Program-made: the position numbers and the translations under genes
Notes under the pieces: model-generated
The model's input: only the letters and a program-made list of their open reading frames with translations
The model's database searches: none
Told to the model about the DNA's origin: nothing
From: Antedon mediterranea
Lineage: Eukaryota; Echinodermata; Crinoidea; Comatulida; Antedonidae
Assembly: GCF_964355755.1 (NCBI RefSeq)
Contig: NC_092674.1
Span: forward strand, 24,518,001 to 24,578,000
Reading direction: 5' to 3'
Length of the DNA stretch: 60,000 nucleotides
Shown: piece after piece, positions 46,656 to 57,309 of the stretch
Layout of the letters: each line of letters begins with the position of its first letter
Numbering within the stretch: position 1 is the stretch's first letter

Positions 46656-48695
46656 CAGTAGGCCTTAGTGTATGATTATTGGTAAGAGAAAGATTATGAT
46701 GGGATGGCTTAGGCATAACTACTTGTTCCCCGTTTGTATTTGATGGTGTACTAAATTAATTATAGCTTGAGAGATTATAATTTACTGTACGATGTAGAAT
46801 AAACGAAAGTATTAGAAAAATATAAATGGAATAGTTATAATATAATCACCATCCTTTTTATCACTAGTTAGGTACTTCCGTCATCGTCACCAAAATAGCA
46901 TCATTATCATCATCATCTCTATCGTCGTTATCATATCTATCGTCGCCATCATAATAATAATAATCACCATCGTCATGTTAAAGATGGTTAGGTCAGGTAA
47001 ATCTCTTTCTTTTTCGATTCAATTTTAGGTCAAAGTGAATAACTGTGAAATGTGAAATTAAATAGCATATCCAACAAAAACAACAAAAAGCAAGCAATTA
47101 TCATCAAGCTTCATTTGGCTAGAAACCGATTATTATTGTTATAGTAATCGATTATAATTTGTTATAGTACCGTAATCGATATCTATTGTCTTGGTATCAT
47201 CATTGATATTTAAATCATCATCAATATCATTACCATGCTATAATCATAGAGTGAAGACTCATCTGAATTGGTGTATCTGAATTAGATATTAAACTGTTGA
47301 TCACAACGTACGAAATAGGTCTTACCGCCGACGAAAACGTTAGGGATAAACATTTTCTTTTTTTTCATTGTGTTGAGATCAAATGTTTAAATATCTCCTC
47401 CCCTTCAATATTATTATCACCAAATACCTTATTATATACAAAGACAAAACGAAAGATATTTGCTTACAAAGACGTAGTTTGTATTCTTGTTTTAATATTC
47501 CATATTTTTTTTTATTTTCGACATTTCTTTCAATTACACGTATTCTCGAGTTTCCCAATAACATAACGTAATCTAGGACTATATGCTTTGCTAATCTGGA
47601 TCAATATTAAGTATTCATAAATACCACATAGAAATGTCAATCAATAGTCAATGTTAATCAATAATAAATGTTAATATCTATCAATACTAGCGATCAATAT
47701 CAATCAATAATAAATACCAATATCAATCAATATAAATCAATATTAATTTCAATAGCAATTCAATAACAGCCAGTACATTCAGTAATGAAGCTAAGGAAAC
47801 TATCGTTTTAATGATTTGTTATAAATTCTATTAACTGTATAATCACAATATCTTTGTATTTATTGTAATGCCCAATATTTGTTTTATAAATCTAACCTAT
47901 AATGTACCGTATGGTTTCTATCAATTACATTGTTATTTTAACATAGGTAAGAAAGAACAGAAGAGATATTCATGTGTTCAAAAGCGACAAATCTGGGTAG
48001 CCGGGATATCTTGGTTTTACGCGCGATGTGCTTATCGTCTGTTTTAACTGATCTCTGCATTTCCACACAAGGAGTGTAGCATAACCGACTCTAAAGAGGA
48101 ACTTGCCTTGAAAAAAACCTACTTTCATATAAAGTAAACACATTTGTAAATTGCAATCTTTCCTATTTATTCGAAACAGAATAATAATAATAGAATAACT
48201 TTAAAAACTACATGACGCATGCTCAATTAAGTTATCCAACGTATTTTACTTTTAGTTATTTTCAATTAAGTACTGTAGTAAATAAATGCTATTTTGAATT
48301 GAATTTATTATTTTATCCATACGCAAGTTATTAAACAATACATGATGCCTAATCTATTGTGATAGTTAAAATATAAATCGAGAGTTTGAGAAGCAGCATA
48401 AAACTATCTTATTAACATTTTCATCAATGAACCAGTGATATAAGTATTTTAACCATAATTGATACCGTATTTACAGAGGAAACTTAAAGTAGATCTTCAT
48501 TCGATACGAGTTCGATTGAACCTCGATAACAGTGAGATTTGATTGACCAATCAACGGCTGGTTCTTTGATATGTGCTTACTTCAGTTACGACATTGCTTT
48601 TTTGGGGATACCACAATACCCATTATCAGAATGTTTGTGTTATCTAAGATACGATTTTAATATTAGAGTTCAATCAATATGCAGTGATTCCTCTC

Positions 48696-49426
48696 TTATA
48701 CAGTATTGTCGGCATTTTCCTCAAACGTTGGTAGATCGTACGCTCGCTTTCCAAATGGTGCCCCTTTGTGAAATCGCAGGCCTCTTGTTGGGTTTTTCCT
48801 TATTTCTCTGACGATTTCTTCATCTCCGATTGGGTAAAGTTCACGTTTTGCACTTAATGATCCGCTCCTGTAAAACCCGTTCTGTTGAGAATAATTTAAA
48901 TGATAAAAATAAACGTTTAAAAACCTTTCATAAGATATTCTGACTCTTTTATCAATTCCCGGTACTACCGTACTACCTACTCTGTATTTACAGTATAATC
49001 CAGTAAAGGCAAATTTTGTAATACAGTTTAACATATGTATCACATGTGACGTGTGTAGCATAGGTCATAAACATAACCTAACCTCAAGCTTAACATAACA
49101 ATACATGTACACTGTATTATAATATGTGTCTATGATACTGGACAGATGATGTCATATGTGAAGAGAATGTAGTGGATCCTTTATTTTTATGAAACTGAAA
49201 ATAGTTTCGATGTTAAAATATGTTTATGTTCGTCTTTATTTTATTGTTTAATTAGGTCTATAAAGATTCCTTTTAATCTTACTTGTCCAAGTGTTCCACT
49301 AGCAAACCCGAAACGTCCATTTGGGTTGACCAAACCATAACCACGTCGGTCCGCAGATTCTGCACTTACAAATTCAGAACATACTACCATAGCCAAAAAT
49401 ACGGTTAAAATACTTTCTTTGCGCAT
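48696..49426 (-). CDS. Neuropeptide-type precursor with predicted amidated peptide
   Basis: Minus-strand exons 49426-49283 and 48881-48696 join in phase 0 (donor GTAAGA after GGACAA; acceptor TTCTCAACAG) to give 109 residues. The ATG directly follows an acceptor (CTGTCTTGCAG), so an untranslated exon is expected upstream. Residues 1-22 are a signal peptide (SILTVFLAMVVCSEFVSA). Basic sites at Arg27-Arg28, Lys60-Arg61, Arg76-Lys77 and Lys93-Arg94 would release a Gly/Asn/Phe-rich 31-residue peptide (29-59), an acidic spacer and NPTRGLRFHKGAPFG, whose last Gly gives a C-terminal PF-amide. The acidic tail ends in Val. The layout is that of a neuropeptide prohormone acting through a membrane receptor. 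Family not recognised; comparison with tachykinin-like and other F-amide peptides would be the first test. Confidence 0.85.
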
Positions 49427-49429
49427 CTG

Positions 49430-51660
49430 CAAGACAGAAAATATAAACATCTTTAAATACTGTCCTTTATATAACACCTAAATATTTGATAAGACAATTG
49501 TGCGTCACGTGGCGCGCAATAGTACATACATTTAACGGTCGTGCAATAATATAATTTTTTTTTAGTTTTTTCCTGTACGAAAAAAAAATCTCTTTGCATG
49601 CGAAAAAAAAACCAAAAAAAATCTGCGTGAAATCTGTTGTTTGGGAGCAGAGCAGCGACGCTCTCTTAAAGACGCGATCTCTCCATCACAACAAGATTAT
49701 AACAATGAAAATGACAATGACAAGAGAAGTAATTCGGTATTGTATTAAGGTATTATTTCTGGAACAAGTGTACATAGGCTAAATTACATATTGAAATTAT
49801 AGGTCTTATTATAATGTAAAAATATGGAGTATTTATTGATATTCATAAATTCTTTAAATATGTTTAATAATAAGTTAAATTTACCAATAATAAAAAGGCA
49901 AACTTCGGTAATGGTATATATCGCATCCACTAAGTGTTTAAATCCATAAAGCTTACTCGAATATTCGAGGAATTGTAATGCACACAATAAAACATTGTTT
50001 GTTTGAAAAGATAAGTGTCTTCCAGATACATCATTGCCGTAATCATATTAACCGTTTATCTTTAATCTTAAGCGGTAGAGCGAAATTACATTATATTATG
50101 ACAAAGGTAAATATCTCAATGACTTGGCTTTCTTACTATACTAACTTAAAGAGCAACTCCGAAATTGAAATATGTATTCCCTCTTTCTATGAATATTAGA
50201 AGAACTCTATACATAGTTTTAAGAACAGAATTTATAACAGTTGCAACAGTCTGATTCAAACCATAATTAAGTTATTTTTTTATGATATTGTAGGTTGGTT
50301 TTGTGGAAGTTGCTTATATTGTTAATTTTCTGTTGTAATTATTCCTGTTTATTATTTATTATTTTTTTTATTATTTATTATTTTTTTTATATTTGTATAT
50401 GGATGTACTATCCGAAATAAAGAAATGAATGAATGATTACTTAATTTTAAGGGGGCATTTTCTTATGCTCGAAGGTGTCTCTTTAATAGTGGTCTCACTG
50501 TAAAAATCCTTGCGTGGCGCTTTACGAAAGCACTACTGAAGCACAACTACTGGTCAGAAATGCCTGTATTTTTTTTTTACTAATTCATTCACAATAAAAT
50601 ATTAAAACCGGAGTGGCCCTTTAAGTTATCGTCGTTGTATTATGACAAAGATGAATAACGCAATCACTTGAATTTCATCTTACTTATGAAATTAGATATA
50701 AAATTGAAAAGTCATCCATCATCAGACTGACAATGTCTTATCGTTTTACCTAATGTTCTTTCCAGTATAACTGATTTTTGGTCTTTCTATTCAAGATAAT
50801 ACTTTTTTTTAGATAGATTTATTCATTTGTTTAGCTTTATCGGATAGCATTATTGTTTTTTTAATAACATAGTAATTGAGTAAAGGTTAATCGGTAAGGT
50901 TAATACTATGTGCATTAGAAAAGGTACTATTGTATTGTACTCTGGAGACCTAACAAGCAATACATCGACCCGATTCTGCCTAGGCGCCTCATTGAATACG
51001 TTAAATAGATTTACTGTGTATAGGTACTGTATCGTACATTTATCAGATTCGAGCAAAGTAGCTCGTTCCGTACTTCAGTTAAGTATAGGCCTAATTGAAG
51101 AAAAAAATGATATTTGTTAAATGATTATAAAAGTCATTTAATATATGAAAAATGCTATTGAGATACAAATTATGCAATAGTAATACACATTCATGAGGGA
51201 TAAAAATGAGATAATAATTTTGTCTTAAGATTAAATAGCCTTTGAATGTCTTGCAGAAACCAGTAGGTAAACTCATTTCGAGAATGTATGTGCTAAGATC
51301 GAATATGTCAAATAGGGCGAACCATATGAAAATAATGAAATTATTATTATTTTTAAATCACCGTTAATCTTCTGATAGTAACCCACTACTCTAATAGTAA
51401 CCCCCTTCTAATAGTAACCCACCCTAAAAAACAATCAAAGAATAATAACCCAGGGTTACAATTAGAAGAATTTCGGTAGATTATTACTGCCATCAATAAT
51501 GAAAACAATACAAAATAATCAATAATGTATCGATCAATTATTAATATTACTATTAATTATTAACTTGTAAGCTTCATGTTGAATATAGGCCTATATTATT
51601 GATACAGGGTCAAAACATGAAAATGAAATGAGTTGTGACAGTAAAATATTTTATTTTGAT
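49430..51660. other. Non-coding stretch
   Basis: AT-rich intergenic sequence upstream of the neuropeptide gene; its untranslated first exon and promoter should lie here. Near 51380-51470 a short motif TAATAGTAACCC is repeated three times. Confidence 0.5.
50320..50440 (+). mobile_element. Probable retroelement 3' tail with (GAAT)n
   Basis: TATGGATGTACTATCCGAAA then TAAAGAAATGAATGAATGA, the polyadenylation-like signal plus tetranucleotide tail common at LINE 3' ends. No coding remnant seen upstream. Confidence 0.45.
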
Positions 51661-51667
51661 CAAACTA

Positions 51668-51801
51668 GTTGGACAAAAAAAAGTGCGATGTGCCAAAATA
51701 TGGTGGTGATATGCCTAAATATAGTGGTGATATGATGTTATCATGTCCATATGAGCACATTATATTTGTTTTGTCACAACGTTTGATAGTGTAGACAGAG
51801 C
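51668..51801. mobile_element. MITE, family A copy with degraded left end
   Basis: Right end TTTGATAGTGTAGACAGAGC at 51782-51801 is identical to the intact copy. The interior has two units of AAATATGGTGGTGATATG and TCATGTCCATATGAGCAC. The left end keeps only CTAGTTGGACAAAAAAAAGT-type sequence. Confidence 0.85.
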
Positions 51802-53660
51802 TTTAGAATAGCAAGTACCGTATTGCACACTTATTAATTGATTAAGTACTGTAAGTTTTATATACCAGAAGGAGTTGAATAAATGTTTTATCAGGTGTAC
51901 TTTTTCATTTAGAATGTGTGTTTTAATATTTATTTATTGTTTTTGTCCAAACTTGCCCCATGCACATGTTAAGGGTATATGTAGAGGTTTGGACAATAAC
52001 TCATAAAAAACTCATATTATTTTTTAAGTAATTTTATATCTTTATTCCCGTTAGGCCTATATAATAATGATACTGTATACATTGTACCCATCTAATATAA
52101 AAAGAGGAAATTTATTGTGTGAACAATAAATTATATCTGGATTACTGTATAATCCTCAATATAATGCCTCGCTACAGAAAAAGATTATGTGATTCTATCG
52201 TAATGTTACGCATTCGTTGCGTTAAATCTAATGTGAAATTAAAATGAAAAATGTTCAACCCTAACTAAGCTGTAACAGATAAAACAAATGGAAATTAATT
52301 AATATAATTTAATATCATAATTCGTGTATTTTTTGGAGGGTTAAAATTCCCAAGTATGTGTCATAATTACACAAATAAGGTGATCCGTCGTAAGTCGTGC
52401 ATGATCACATCAACGTCAAAAATGTAAATAAGTGTTCTGAGAGCCGTTTTGATTACTAAATGAGCTACAAGCCTTCCAGTAGTCTGTGCCTGACGCGAAA
52501 GTGTGAATATAGCAAAAAAAACTTTCATAATACCATATTTTTTTGCTGCATACTTCGGACCAAGCTGAACAATATAATTTAAAACCTTAGGTCTAATTAT
52601 AATTGTACTAAAATAGTACAAAAACTAAAACGTACAGTAGGCCTATCGGTGAAGATATCGATATAAAATTGTTTGGCCAGATGTTACGATTGTTATATGG
52701 AAATTATGCAGAAACGATTTTACAGAATCAATAATATCATAAGCTATAGGTACATGGGTTTAAATAGACTTACCTCAAGTTTGTTTGAACCCAGACTAGC
52801 GTTTAATATATAACGTTTAAGATATTTATATTAGTGTTCGTTAATTACTTTAGTTATTGATAATTATAATCGTTACACAATTCTGATGTACACGAGACAC
52901 AATAGTAATCATTAGATCAATCAAAAACGACGGATCATCTCACCTGTCTTTTTGTGACTGAACTAACGTTACGTACGCGCGTATGTACATTGCGTTGCAT
53001 CCTGAGAACAATGCTTAATACTTGGTTCTCGAGACGCTCAACGCAAGAACGTCACGTAACGTAAGTGATTTGAGAAATTACAGGCGATGGAATTTTCGAA
53101 CTGTCTCTCTTCATTAGTCAACTCGCGTGTGTTGCGTCACGTCTTTGCGTTGCTTCTCAATCTTAAATTGTATAATTTTTCCATTCATGGACTTATTAGT
53201 ATTTTTATAAATTTGTCATATTTTTAGTCCTACACTAATTATATCAAATTGCTATCACTTCAGCTATTGTTTCCGTATATGATTTATTTATTACCGCTTT
53301 TTTTATTTATCACACCTCCTTCTTTTGGCATACTTTTAAAAGCCATTGGTGTGTCATTTACAAAGACATCGACATATTTATTTCTTACTTTATGCAATGC
53401 TTGCCAAGTAAATAATTAAAAACGAATGATATATTATTTAATATTTATACAAAACATCTATAGATCTCAGCGGTTACGGGATAACAGTTCGCGATAGAAT
53501 TTGGACTAGTTTAAGTCAATAAATACAAGACAAATGTCCATTTACGCTTACACCACAATGGTATGACGTAATAGCAAATATTACACGAATGGACACATGG
53601 TCGGACTGACCAAAACAGGTTATCAAAATTTTCACTTCATCATTAATGTTATCCCCTTTA
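51802..53660. other. Non-coding stretch
   Basis: AT-rich sequence. Around 52925-53165 a CG-rich patch with GACGGATCATCTCACCTG and GTTGCGTCACGTCTTTGCGT resembles family B interiors but has no clear ends. Confidence 0.45.
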
Positions 53661-53798
53661 TCAAGCGTTTTAACCAATGACAAGCGAAGTTATAGACAGT
53701 TAGCAATCACAAGCGAATAAGTCATCGCTTGTGATTGGTCAATTCACTTGCGTTGCGTTACGTCCTTGTGTTGCGTCGCTAGTGGGAACCACGCTTTA
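53661..53798. mobile_element. MITE, family B partial copy
   Basis: Right end GTCGCTAGTGGGAACCACGC followed by TTTA (about 53774-53797). The interior has TTGCGTTGCGTTACGTCCTT and GATTGGTCAATTCACTTGC. A weak left end AAGCGTTTTAACC near 53664 may be its partner. Confidence 0.6.
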
Positions 53799-53936
53799 GA
53801 GGCGCCCTGCATGTTGAGCTATACCGGTATCAAATTGAACTTTATTATTATTAGTAGTAGTATGTTTCTACTATCGTGGTGTGGGAATGACTATCGTTGC
53901 CAGATTATTACAGATATTTACATCCTTCTCTTTGTG

Positions 53937-55085
53937 AAGTTCTGTCTAAACTATCGAACTAGTTTGACAAAAAAAGTTTGATTTGCCCAAATATGGTAGT
54001 GATATGCCTAAATATGGTAGTGATATGCCTAAATATGGTAGTGATATGCCTAAATATGGTAGTGATATGCCTAAATATGGTAGTAATATGCCTAAATATG
54101 GTATTGATATGCCTAAATATGGTAGTGATATGCCCAAATATGGTAGTGATATGCCTAAATATCAATCAATCAATCAATCGTTCGATTTATATAGCGCCAT
54201 TCCAACATTCATTGCTCATGGCGCTGTAAAAAATCAGAAAAGGTGAGTTTTGAGTAGTGACTTAAAGTGACTCAATAATGATGTGTGTTTAATGTTCAAT
54301 GGTAGGTGGTTCCAGAGCCTAGGTCCAGCAACACTGAAAGTCCGATCTCCCCAACTATGTTTGCTCCTTGGAATGTCCAGTAGCACCTGATGACTAGATC
54401 TTAGTTCTCGTTTTCCCTTCTTGACTGTCAACAATTCTGAGAGATATTTTGGAGCGCAACTATTTAGGCATCGGAACACCAGCAGCAGGATCTTAAATTT
54501 AACACGTGACTCCATGGGTAGCCAATTTAACTCTTTGAACAATGGTGTGACGTGATCATACTTCTTGGCACACATCACCAAGTGAGCTGCCCAATTTTGA
54601 ACCTTCTGGAGAGTCCGCAACTGCTTCTTTGGCAGACCATACAGCAGGGAATTTCCCATATCAAGCCGACTGGTAACAAAAGCATGTACAATCTGCTCTG
54701 TTGCATGCACAATGGTTCAAGTAACGTCTGATCTTGGCGATGTTACATAAATGGAAAATAGCAGATCGGCAGATTTTGTTGATATGTGATTCCATGGTCA
54801 TTTTACAATCAAGTTGTACACCAAGGTTACGAACTTCTGATGATGGATTGACTAGTACGCCACCAATATGTAGGCCATCAAACCGGATCTTTTTTCTCTG
54901 CTGAACAGAACCAAATATGGTAGTGATATGCCTAAATATGGTAGTGATATGCCTAAATATGGTAGTGATATGCCTAAATATGGTAGTGATATGCCTAAAT
55001 ATGGTATTGATATGCCTAAATATGGTAGTAATAATATGCTTAAATATGGCAGTGATGTGACATCATCATGTCCATGGGCACAAAG
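53937..55085. mobile_element. MITE family A copy with expanded 21-bp array, split by a LINE
   Basis: Left end TCTGTCTAAACTATCGAACT at 53941 matches the family A end. Then about eight 21-bp units (CCTAAATATGGTAGTGATAT plus G; 53990-54163), the LINE fragment at 54164-54910, about six further units (54911-55040) and TGACATCATCATGTCCATGG, the family A interior next to the lost right end. Intact copies carry only two such units, so the array grew inside the element. The stop-free frames across it are artefacts of a unit length divisible by three. Confidence 0.85.
54164..54910 (-). pseudogene. LINE reverse transcriptase 3' fragment inside the 21-bp array
   Basis: Minus-strand frames read VRNLGVQLDCKMTMESHINK and AKIRRYLNH, then after a small frame shift near 54710 ATEQIVHAFVTSRLDMGNSL, LYGLPKKQLRTLQKVQNWAA and KELNWLPMESRVKFKILLLV, ending GPRLWNHLPLNIK...HLF. 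This is the standard C-terminal portion of L2/CR1-like LINE polymerases. The 3' end has AGCGCTATATAAATCG-like sequence and a (GATT)n tail at 54164-54181. Only one frame shift, so a fairly young copy. Confidence 0.92.
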
Positions 55086-55655
55086 TATCCGAAAGGGAAT
55101 CTCTTCCTTTTCATAAAAAAAAAGATATCCATAAAATAAAATAATTCGTCCTCCTTTAATACAATTTCTTATATGAAGCATCAATGAAATATTATTTGAA
55201 CATGTAACATGATTTCTGGAATAGAGCTCATATCTCACCAAGAAAAAGTAATTGCTTTGGTGTCTCGTATAATACAGCAGTCATATAACCGATATTTTTT
55301 AAAGAACTGCGTTGAAATAATTATTGATATTTAAGAACAATTTGGTTGGTACGTTCTTTCCATTCATCAATTCTTTGTCATACTAATAACTAGCATTCTC
55401 GCAGATTCACAGAATGTATTCGATTTCCAACAGAACGAATTATTGAAATTGTATCAAATATTATGATAGTAATCATTTTTAGTTTGATTATTAATTCCGT
55501 TAACTAATATAATTGTTTAAATTTGAAAATTGAAAAAAAAAAATTGAATCTTATGTTTTAGTATAGTTTTCAGAAGAATGACGTCATAGAAACGTGTGTA
55601 TTACGTGGTATAGGGACGTTAATATTACGTTGCAGCTCTAGGTTTCTTGTGTAAA

Positions 55656-55851
55656 GGGCCTTTTACACCTGTTCCGGCACGGTTCCGGTTCGGCGAATCG
55701 AACGCCAATGTTTCGTTTTCACGACGCTCCACGCGGCCAAGCACCAATCGATATGCGCGTAGCCGCGTAAAAACGAAACATTGACGTTCGATTGGATTTG
55801 CCGTCGCCGGACCGGAACCGTGCCGGAACAGGTGTGAAAGGCCCTTAAGAG
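55656..55851. mobile_element. GC-rich palindromic MITE
   Basis: AAGGGCCTTTTACACCTGTT then CCGGCACGGTTCCGG on the left is mirrored by CCGGAACCGTGCCGGAACAG then GTGTGAAAGGCCCTT on the right, giving about 38-bp inverted ends. Inner arms (CGAAACATTGACGTTCGATT against AATCGAACGCCAATGTTTCG) also pair, so nearly the whole 195 bp can fold as a hairpin. The minus-strand open frames over it are incidental. Confidence 0.9.
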
Positions 55852-56039
55852 CGTGTGTGAGTTGTGCAAGCGCGTTCCCGAGCCATGAGCTAATTGTTTC
55901 CACATTATTGCGTAGTTTAATTTTTGTTAGCTATGAAGTTTGAAATGAGATGTATGACGGATATTTTTAATTAACGTGACCGTATTGTAATGTCCATGTC
56001 ACTCTCATGTTTGTCGTAAAAATTAAAATGATGACACAT

Positions 56040-56440
56040 GAACATCAATGTGTTAACACATGAACATTCGATGTGCTAATACATGAACATTTTATGTACA
56101 TACAAACATGTATGCATATAAACACATGAACACCAATAAGTATACATGAACATTATACACATGAACACTATACACATAACACTATGTATACACATGAACA
56201 CTATACGTATACATATGAACACTGTGTATACACATGAACAATAAGTATACACATGAACAATAAGTATACACATGAACACTAAGTATACACATGAACACTA
56301 AGTATACACATGAACACTAAGTATACACATGAACACTATGTATACACATGAACACTATACGTATACATATGAACACTATGTATACACATGAACACTATGT
56401 ATACACATGAACACCCATACACATGAATATGAATAAACAT
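56040..56440. repeat. 19-bp minisatellite (ACACATGAACACTA units)
   Basis: AGTATACACATGAACACTA and variants repeat about 18-20 times with irregular spacing; a regular 19-bp core lies at 56230-56340. Confidence 0.9.
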
Positions 56441-57069
56441 CATACATATAAAACAAGTATTTTGTGCAATTTTTAAAAATTAAATTAAATTTAAATAATT
56501 ATGATTCTATTATAATTCAAGATTAGTTTCATCCTACTAAAGGAAATTACATTGCTTGCACAGAATAAAAAATATGTTAACATTTACATTTTAAAATAAT
56601 AATTAAAACTATGTAAAAATACTATTTTGAGTTTGCGGCACTAAAAGAAAGACCATAACGTGATTGGAATAATTCAATACATTTTTCTGGCAACCTTTGT
56701 TATTGTTTGACGGGATTTTTAACAAAAGCCTAACAAATACGATGAAAAATTAATAGAACGAATACTAAAATATGTTGATGATTTAAAAAAAATTGCGTAT
56801 TTAAAACGTTTCACAATTTGTGTTTTATTAAAACACAGACAAATCAACAACAACATCTTATTTTTTTTAATATAGAATTTGAACTATTTTTATACATAAA
56901 ACATTATAATACTATATAGGTCTACTACTACTACTATATAATATTACAGGAGTGAACAACAACAACAGATGTAAAAAAAAGCTAAATAAAACACTCAAAA
57001 CAGAAAATAATTGCACAAGGCCAACCTACAATTTTTATAAAATATGAATAATAGTTATTTAAGCATGTA

Positions 57070-57300
57070 ATAAGTCGGTTCGCACCAGAGTTGACCAACA
57101 TACCCGGGTTAATACATGCCTCGATGGGCTCTTGTTTGAGGCGGATGATTCCTGCCGGCCAGGAATCCTACTCGGATTTAATGCAAACTGAACCGTTTAG
57201 GTGGATCTAGCATGGTAACATTGCCATTTTTATTTGTTGCGATGGGGAGCTATTGTGGGTGGGTGATCACCCATTTCGCCCACATGAGCTGTCAACTTCT
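57070..57300. other. Unexplained GC-balanced island
   Basis: About 230 bp of near-50% GC within very AT-rich sequence. Contains GATTCCTGCCGGCCAGGAATC, an inverted repeat, and GGGTGATCACCC, a perfect palindrome inside a larger GTGGG...CCCAC hairpin. No long frame or known RNA signature was recognised. Could be a structured RNA or an isolated mobile-element copy. Confidence 0.4.
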
Positions 57301-57309
57301 TTGATTAGT

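Larger units (their letters stand above)
43620..48695. other. Non-coding stretch
   Basis: AT-rich intergenic sequence. Contains YY1- and CCAAT-like motifs (44117-44143), an 81-bp duplication (46498-46655), ATC/ATCAAT-rich simple sequence (46890-46980, 47640-47770) and poly(A)-rich patches (46040). No exon was supported. Confidence 0.5.

Noticed and set aside
46438-46668. 76-codon frame with an internal repeat
   Set aside because: Caused by the 81-bp duplication (27 codons); low complexity and no start context.
53946-55241. Open frames with PYLGIS and KYGSDMP repeats
   Set aside because: Translation of the 21-bp array inside a MITE.
55625-55905. Two overlapping minus-strand open frames of about 80-90 codons
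   Set aside because: They lie on the palindromic GC-rich MITE, where high GC removes stop codons.
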